A stretch of DNA of 64,000 nucleotides, from contig JAMWZR010000008.1 of NCBI GenBank assembly GCA_024282035.1, forward strand, positions 1 through 64,000. Reading direction: 5' to 3'. The position numbers and the translations under genes were made by a program. Positions 60,198-64,000 of this stretch are shown piece by piece. The stretch is from Nitrosomonas sp. (GTDB taxonomy: Bacteria; Pseudomonadota; Gammaproteobacteria; Burkholderiales; Nitrosomonadaceae). The notes beneath the pieces are model-generated. The model searched no databases. It was not told the origin of the DNA and worked only from the letters and a program-made list of their open reading frames with translations. Within the stretch, counting starts at the first letter, position 1; the number at the start of each line of letters is the position of its first letter.

Positions 60198-60283
60198 TTG
60201 CATGACTGTGTTTTGTTGTCGTATTGGCGTGAATCGCGGATTTCGGAATGACAATTACTGACAGTTGTCGAGGAGGGTTTCGA

Positions 60284-60337
60284 ATGTTTACCGTATTCCG
60301 CCAGTTATGTTTTATTACATTTATGGAGGGGTGTTAA
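60284..60337 (+). CDS. 17-residue leader ORF before multicopper oxidase 1
   Basis: MFTVFRQLCFITFMEGC then TAA. AGGAGGG at 60271-60277 sits six bases before the ATG, one of the best ribosome binding sites in the window. The stop is two bases before the ATG of the next gene, and the GGAGGGG that serves that gene lies inside this ORF. The arrangement predicts translational coupling or a regulatory leader peptide. The two Cys, Met and Phe content is notable beside a copper protein. It could still be a non-functional ORF. Confidence 0.5.
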   Translation: MFTVFRQLCFITFMEGC

Positions 60338-60339
60338 AA

Positions 60340-61341
60340 ATGCTGTTTCAATCAAACCAGTTGCCTGGTGCACTAGAACACGAAGAAGGTTCTAGCGCTG
60401 CGCAACCAGTAATGAACCAGCCTTCTCTGAAGCAAAAGCTTCTGAGGCTTGGTATGGGTGCGATGGTGTCTTTCCTGATGGTTCAAAGCTGTTTCGCTGC
60501 TCAACACGTCATTTCACTGACTGCAGAAGAGACACGTGATGATGGTTTCGGTAACAAATTGCTGGCTTACAAAATGGTGAGCCATCATATTGATGGTCAT
60601 AATGTAACCGACCGCTACAGCCCAGACGCAACGATTCCAGGGCCGACGATCGAGCTGACTGAAGGCGACAAAGTCAAAATATCCATTTTCAATGCGATAC
60701 CTAATAACAATGTTGCGGTAGCTGGTATCAGCAAACAGGTCAGTATTCACGTGCATGGCGTTCACTACAATATTTTGAGTGATGGTACGTTGAAAGTGAT
60801 CAACCAAGTCGATGACGAAGGTGCAGGTGCTGGCCTAGTACAAACTTATTCTGTATATGAATATGAATGGGATGTTGCACCCGGAACAGCAGGTACATGG
60901 GCATATCATGATCACAATTTTGAAACCCATAACGGTTCAGAACACAGAGGTTTATTCGGTGCCATCATTGTCAACCCTGTTGGTGGCCCAACTTTTGCCA
61001 GGGAATATGTGCTGTATTTAGGTGACGATGCATTCTGGGGTATGGAAATCGTTGGTCATACCAAGAAGCAAACCAAACATGGCCCGAATCCTACCTTATC
61101 TGCCAAAGCAGGAACTCGAGTACGTTTCCATCTGATTGCCTTGGGAACAGACATTCACACATTCAGACTGAATGGCTATCAATGGTTTGATCCAGGTACA
61201 AACAATCTTATCAGTCAAGTTGCGATTGGTCCGCTCGAAAAGCATGTGTTCAGCGTGAAGGCACTGCAAGATGCGCAGTATGTCGATACAAACCTGACAA
61301 ACAGGCTGCTGGGTATGAGAGGTAAATTCGATGTTCAATAA
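60340..61341 (+). CDS. two-domain multicopper oxidase-like protein, ligand set only in domain 1
   Basis: 333 residues from MLFQSNQLPG, chosen because GGAGGGG lies eight bases upstream; a longer TTG reading is rejected. A long N-terminal part with signal peptide ends near CFA-AQ (about 56). Domain 1 has HVHGVHY (H137, H139) and YHDH (H190, H192), the trinuclear-cluster ligands. Domain 2 keeps the fold (HTFRLNGY at 273-280, YVDTN...LLGM at 314-326) but has lost the T2, T3 and T1 ligands: R276, N278, V315, D316, T317, N321 replace His, His, His, Cys, His, His. The next gene supplies exactly those. It should be exported to the periplasm. Confidence 0.85.
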   Translation: MLFQSNQLPGALEHEEGSSAAQPVMNQPSLKQKLLRLGMGAMVSFLMVQSCFAAQHVISLTAEETRDDGFGNKLLAYKMVSHHIDGHNVTDRYSPDATIPGPTIELTEGDKVKISIFNAIPNNNVAVAGISKQVSIHVHGVHYNILSDGTLKVINQVDDEGAGAGLVQTYSVYEYEWDVAPGTAGTWAYHDHNFETHNGSEHRGLFGAIIVNPVGGPTFAREYVLYLGDDAFWGMEIVGHTKKQTKHGPNPTLSAKAGTRVRFHLIALGTDIHTFRLNGYQWFDPGTNNLISQVAIGPLEKHVFSVKALQDAQYVDTNLTNRLLGMRGKFDVQ

Positions 61342-61378
61342 AATAGAGAACAAGCACCTAATTGATAAGGATAGTGCA

Positions 61379-64000
61379 ATGAACAATAAGAATTCATCGG
61401 GTACCAGAAAACAGGCACTAATGATCCTGTTTTTTGTCGCTACATTTTTGACCTCTGCGATAGCATTTGCTGCGGTTCATAGTTTTAATCTGACTGCTAC
61501 AACATTGCCAAATGGTCAATTGGCTTATGCATTGGGAGCGAATGAGGCCGTTATTCCCGGACCGGCGCTGTTTGTAAAGGAAGGCGATACCCTCAAGGTT
61601 TCGCTGAAAAACGATACCAGTGCCGCTGTTAGTTTCAAGGTTCCAGGTTTGTCTGTAGCAAATCCTGCTAAGGTTAATCCGGGTCAAACCAAAAATTTTA
61701 CGGTACAAGCCAGCAAGGCAGGTACCTATGTTTATCATGGCGACATGAACGGTAAGGAATTGCTGGGATTGTTTGGTGCGCTGGTGGTGGATAAAGCCAC
61801 GGGGCCAGTAGATCGCTATGTAGAAGACAATGGTAAAATCGTTTCTGTGAGCAGAAATAATATCGACAAACAGTTCGTTCTGTTCATGGTCGGATCTACT
61901 TTTTGGGGTACGGAAGTCGCTGCGGACGGCACGCAAAAACCACTGTGGGCCAATCCTCATCCCGGTGCAGTTGAAAACGACATCGTGCGTTTCCACATTC
62001 TGTCGATTGGCCCCGGCCATACCTTCCACTTGCATGCTCATCGCTGGTTGAAGAAAGACACACAGGAAGTGATCGATACCAAATTGCTGGCTGAAGGTAC
62101 GGATACGCATTCATTTACCATCAAAGCCGGAACAGGTGTTGGTGCAGGTGCTTGGCAGTATCATTGTCATCTGATTGCGCACATGGAAGCAGGCATGCAT
62201 GGCAACTTCAAGGTGGAAGCTTTGGGAGGAACTGGAACCAGTGTCGTAGGTGCATCGCCTTACGGCAGGATTTTGCTGGGGCCGAAAGATGAGCCTGGCT
62301 TGGTGACCTTTGAAGTGAGTGACGAGCCTGCAAGCTGGTTTAGAAGCGCACGTGGCGATGCCATCGTGGAACTGAGCAAGCCAAGTGCTACCGGCTCACC
62401 ACTCCAAGGTGCAGACATCAAGACCAAGTCTCTGGATGTGATTGTTCCCGGCAGCAGTGTGAATTTCATCATGTCGGACACCAATGGCGTGCATACCATC
62501 AGTTCCCTGTTATGGCCAAGCGGGGCTGAACACATGCCCTATGATCAAAGCAGTGCATACCGTGGCGGGGGATTTGTCACCTTACATACGCCAGGGCTGT
62601 ATGTCTTTACCTGTAAGGTTCATCCGTACATGTTTGGTGCCGTGATTGTCGACGACCCTGCTACTGAAGGTCTTGATTTGGGTAATCCTGCCAGAAACTT
62701 CACAATCGATCTGGTTACCGGCATCAAAGATTTGCCAACCAGCAGCGATTTGGCAGTGCGTTTGCTGAAAACTTTCTTTATTGCCACAGCACCTGATAAC
62801 TGGCAAGACTACTCATCGGGATTGTGGAATGTCAGATTCCCGACTTTACCAGTGAGAATTTCCGGTGCGCCATTTGGAAATGTTCAAGATGGAGGGTTGG
62901 CTGCACCACTGTCGATTTTGAATGTTAACAATCAAGCTTTGACTGTTGGAGCTGCTCCAGCAACACCTGGTGTTGGTGAGGTGTGGGTCAATACCCAGTT
63001 TGAAAAAACTGCCGGAAAATACAAACCCGGAACCTCGACTGTTGTGGATACCACCACATGGAAAGTTAAACGTAAGGTTGCGTTGCCGCAAATCAACAAC
63101 AACAATCCGCACAATATGTGGTCAAGCCGTGACCAGTCGGTGATTTACCAGACACAGTGGTTTGATAACAAGTTCTCGATGATCGACCGTGAAACGGGCT
63201 CGCTGATCAAGAACATTACCGTGGGTTATTCACCTTCGCACGTGGTGACTTTGCCAACCAATGATGACATTACTATTGCTGTCAACGGTGAGAACGGTGT
63301 CATGGTCATTCCGGCAGGCACGACGAATGTCACCAAAATGATGCCAACACAGGCACAAGGCCATATTTCTGCCAATCCGCATGGTCACTGGATCAGTGCT
63401 GATGGTAAGAAAATCGTGACGCCAAACATCAATACCGATGATATCGGTATCTATGGTGCCAACGGTGGTATCCAGGCACGGACACCAACCGGGAACAATG
63501 CACCAGGCGCGCATCCGATCGCGATCGGTATGATGCCGGATTCCAGCAAGATTTATGCGGCGAATCTGTTGCACCATTCCATGACCGTTTTGAACGGAAA
63601 TAATGGTGCACTTTTGAAAACTATTAACCTGATTGCAGATTACAACCCCATCGATGGTACCTTTGCTGATAATGATGCAAATGGCGAAATTGCAGTAGGA
63701 GTATTGCCAATCCAGTCACCAGTATCTCCAGATGGCAAAGCAGTTGTTGTTGCCGCAACAGGTGGTCAGATCGTCATCATTGATACAGCTACAGATGAAA
63801 TCGTCAAGATGCTGCCTTGCGACCCAGGTTGTCATGGCGCCAACTTTGGTGCAAAAGCTGGCGGCGGGTATTACGCTTATGTCACGACGAAATTTGGTAA
63901 CAGACTGACTGTGGTTGATATCGATCCAGATAATAATGGCAATATCAGTGATGCAGCTATCGCGGGTTATGTCTCTTTGGTTGATGATGTCAATACGGCC
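61379..64000 (+). CDS. multicopper oxidase / plastocyanin-like / beta-propeller fusion, 3' end beyond window
   Basis: 874 residues visible, open to the right edge. Signal peptide ends near AFA-AV (about 32). Cupredoxin 1 (about 33-135) has lost its ligands: HVH became K87-V-P89, and YHDH became YHGD (H120, D122). Cupredoxin 2 (about 150-285) has HTFHLHAH (214-221) and HCHLIAHMEAGM (262-273), a complete T1, T2 and T3 set with Met axial ligand. A third cupredoxin, plastocyanin-like, has CKVHPYM near 411-417. From about 545 a beta-propeller with repeated SxDGKxI-type strands and conserved His (NPHNMW, SHVVTL, NPHGHW, AHPIAIG, LLHHSM, CHGANF) continues past the edge. AAGGATA precedes the start; gap to the previous gene 37 bases. 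Confidence 0.88.
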   Translation, partial: MNNKNSSGTRKQALMILFFVATFLTSAIAFAAVHSFNLTATTLPNGQLAYALGANEAVIPGPALFVKEGDTLKVSLKNDTSAAVSFKVPGLSVANPAKVNPGQTKNFTVQASKAGTYVYHGDMNGKELLGLFGALVVDKATGPVDRYVEDNGKIVSVSRNNIDKQFVLFMVGSTFWGTEVAADGTQKPLWANPHPGAVENDIVRFHILSIGPGHTFHLHAHRWLKKDTQEVIDTKLLAEGTDTHSFTIKAGTGVGAGAWQYHCHLIAHMEAGMHGNFKVEALGGTGTSVVGASPYGRILLGPKDEPGLVTFEVSDEPASWFRSARGDAIVELSKPSATGSPLQGADIKTKSLDVIVPGSSVNFIMSDTNGVHTISSLLWPSGAEHMPYDQSSAYRGGGFVTLHTPGLYVFTCKVHPYMFGAVIVDDPATEGLDLGNPARNFTIDLVTGIKDLPTSSDLAVRLLKTFFIATAPDNWQDYSSGLWNVRFPTLPVRISGAPFGNVQDGGLAAPLSILNVNNQALTVGAAPATPGVGEVWVNTQFEKTAGKYKPGTSTVVDTTTWKVKRKVALPQINNNNPHNMWSSRDQSVIYQTQWFDNKFSMIDRETGSLIKNITVGYSPSHVVTLPTNDDITIAVNGENGVMVIPAGTTNVTKMMPTQAQGHISANPHGHWISADGKKIVTPNINTDDIGIYGANGGIQARTPTGNNAPGAHPIAIGMMPDSSKIYAANLLHHSMTVLNGNNGALLKTINLIADYNPIDGTFADNDANGEIAVGVLPIQSPVSPDGKAVVVAATGGQIVIIDTATDEIVKMLPCDPGCHGANFGAKAGGGYYAYVTTKFGNRLTVVDIDPDNNGNISDAAIAGYVSLVDDVNTA

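Noticed and set aside
60265-60339. Longer N-terminus of multicopper oxidase 1 starting at a TTG
   Set aside because: The TTG has no ribosome binding site and would read through AGGAGGG itself; the ATG at 60340 follows GGAGGGG and gives a normal exported protein.
61418-62110. 230-residue minus-strand ORF opposite the second oxidase
   Set aside because: It is the mirror of a clear copper-oxidase frame on the plus strand and has no domain signal.

Overview
The window is a compact, chromosomal stretch of a betaproteobacterium with moderate to low GC. Gene content and order (gph-ubiG-mtaD next to ompA, mreBCD-mrdA-mrdB-rlpA, gatCAB, grpE-dnaK-dnaJ, and a tmRNA tag ANDENYALAA) fit Betaproteobacteria. 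The style of the copper proteins at the right end suggests a Nitrosomonas-like ammonia oxidiser. The genus is an inference from memory of such genomes and was not searched.

Layout. 1-161: 5' part of tmRNA on the minus strand, cut by the window edge. 0.4-3.9 kb (minus): ompA, then mtaD-ubiG-gph. 4.2-8.8 kb (plus): a Gld-like ABC export system (ATPase, permease, GldG-like, DUF4340) running into mutM. 8.9-11.7 kb: proC, yggT, yggU, sixA and an RluE-type pseudouridine synthase. 12.0-13.7 kb: a fatty acid desaturase with an odd C-terminal extension, then rpmB-rpmG on the other strand. 14.1-25.0 kb: a TtpC-type TonB energising operon (DUF3450 protein, TtpC, ExbB, ExbD, TonB, TPR protein), followed by a 1075-residue TonB-dependent receptor, a DUF2845 protein and a secreted beta-helix-like protein. 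25.7-32.3 kb: an MDR oxidoreductase, purB and the grpE-dnaK-dnaJ heat-shock set with a sigma-32-like promoter. 32.4-38.7 kb: a PAS chemoreceptor and a four-gene two-component cluster. 38.7-45.9 kb (minus): alpha/beta hydrolase, thioredoxin-like ferredoxin, a polyamine ABC importer, ubiB and ubiJ. 46.5-53.0 kb (minus): rlpA, rodA, PBP2 and mreDCB, the rod-shape machinery. 53.2-56.5 kb (plus): gatCAB. 56.9-60.1 kb: three LuxR/NarL-type regulators. 60.3-64.0 kb: two adjacent multicopper oxidase genes, the second running off the right edge.

The most striking feature is that last pair. Each protein has two cupredoxin domains aligning to those of the other, but the copper ligands are lost in opposite domains. 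The first protein keeps the domain-1 ligands (HVH, HDH) and has lost those of domain 2. The second has lost most of domain 1 and keeps a perfect domain-2 set (HxxHxH, HCHxxxHxxxGM). In two-domain multicopper oxidases the trinuclear cluster forms between domain 1 of one subunit and domain 2 of its neighbour, so the two genes look like halves of an obligate hetero-oligomer. The second protein also carries a plastocyanin-like domain and a histidine-rich beta-propeller. The pair is preceded by a 17-codon leader ORF with a near-perfect Shine-Dalgarno, a roughly 75-bp upstream element that is duplicated in front of a response regulator, and two paralogous response regulators with a damaged acidic pocket. 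Together these look like a regulated copper-enzyme locus.

Other points of interest are the complete TtpC-TonB/receptor/secreted-protein locus, two plus-strand terminators with no gene in front of them (candidate small RNAs), and a strong hairpin between dnaK and dnaJ.
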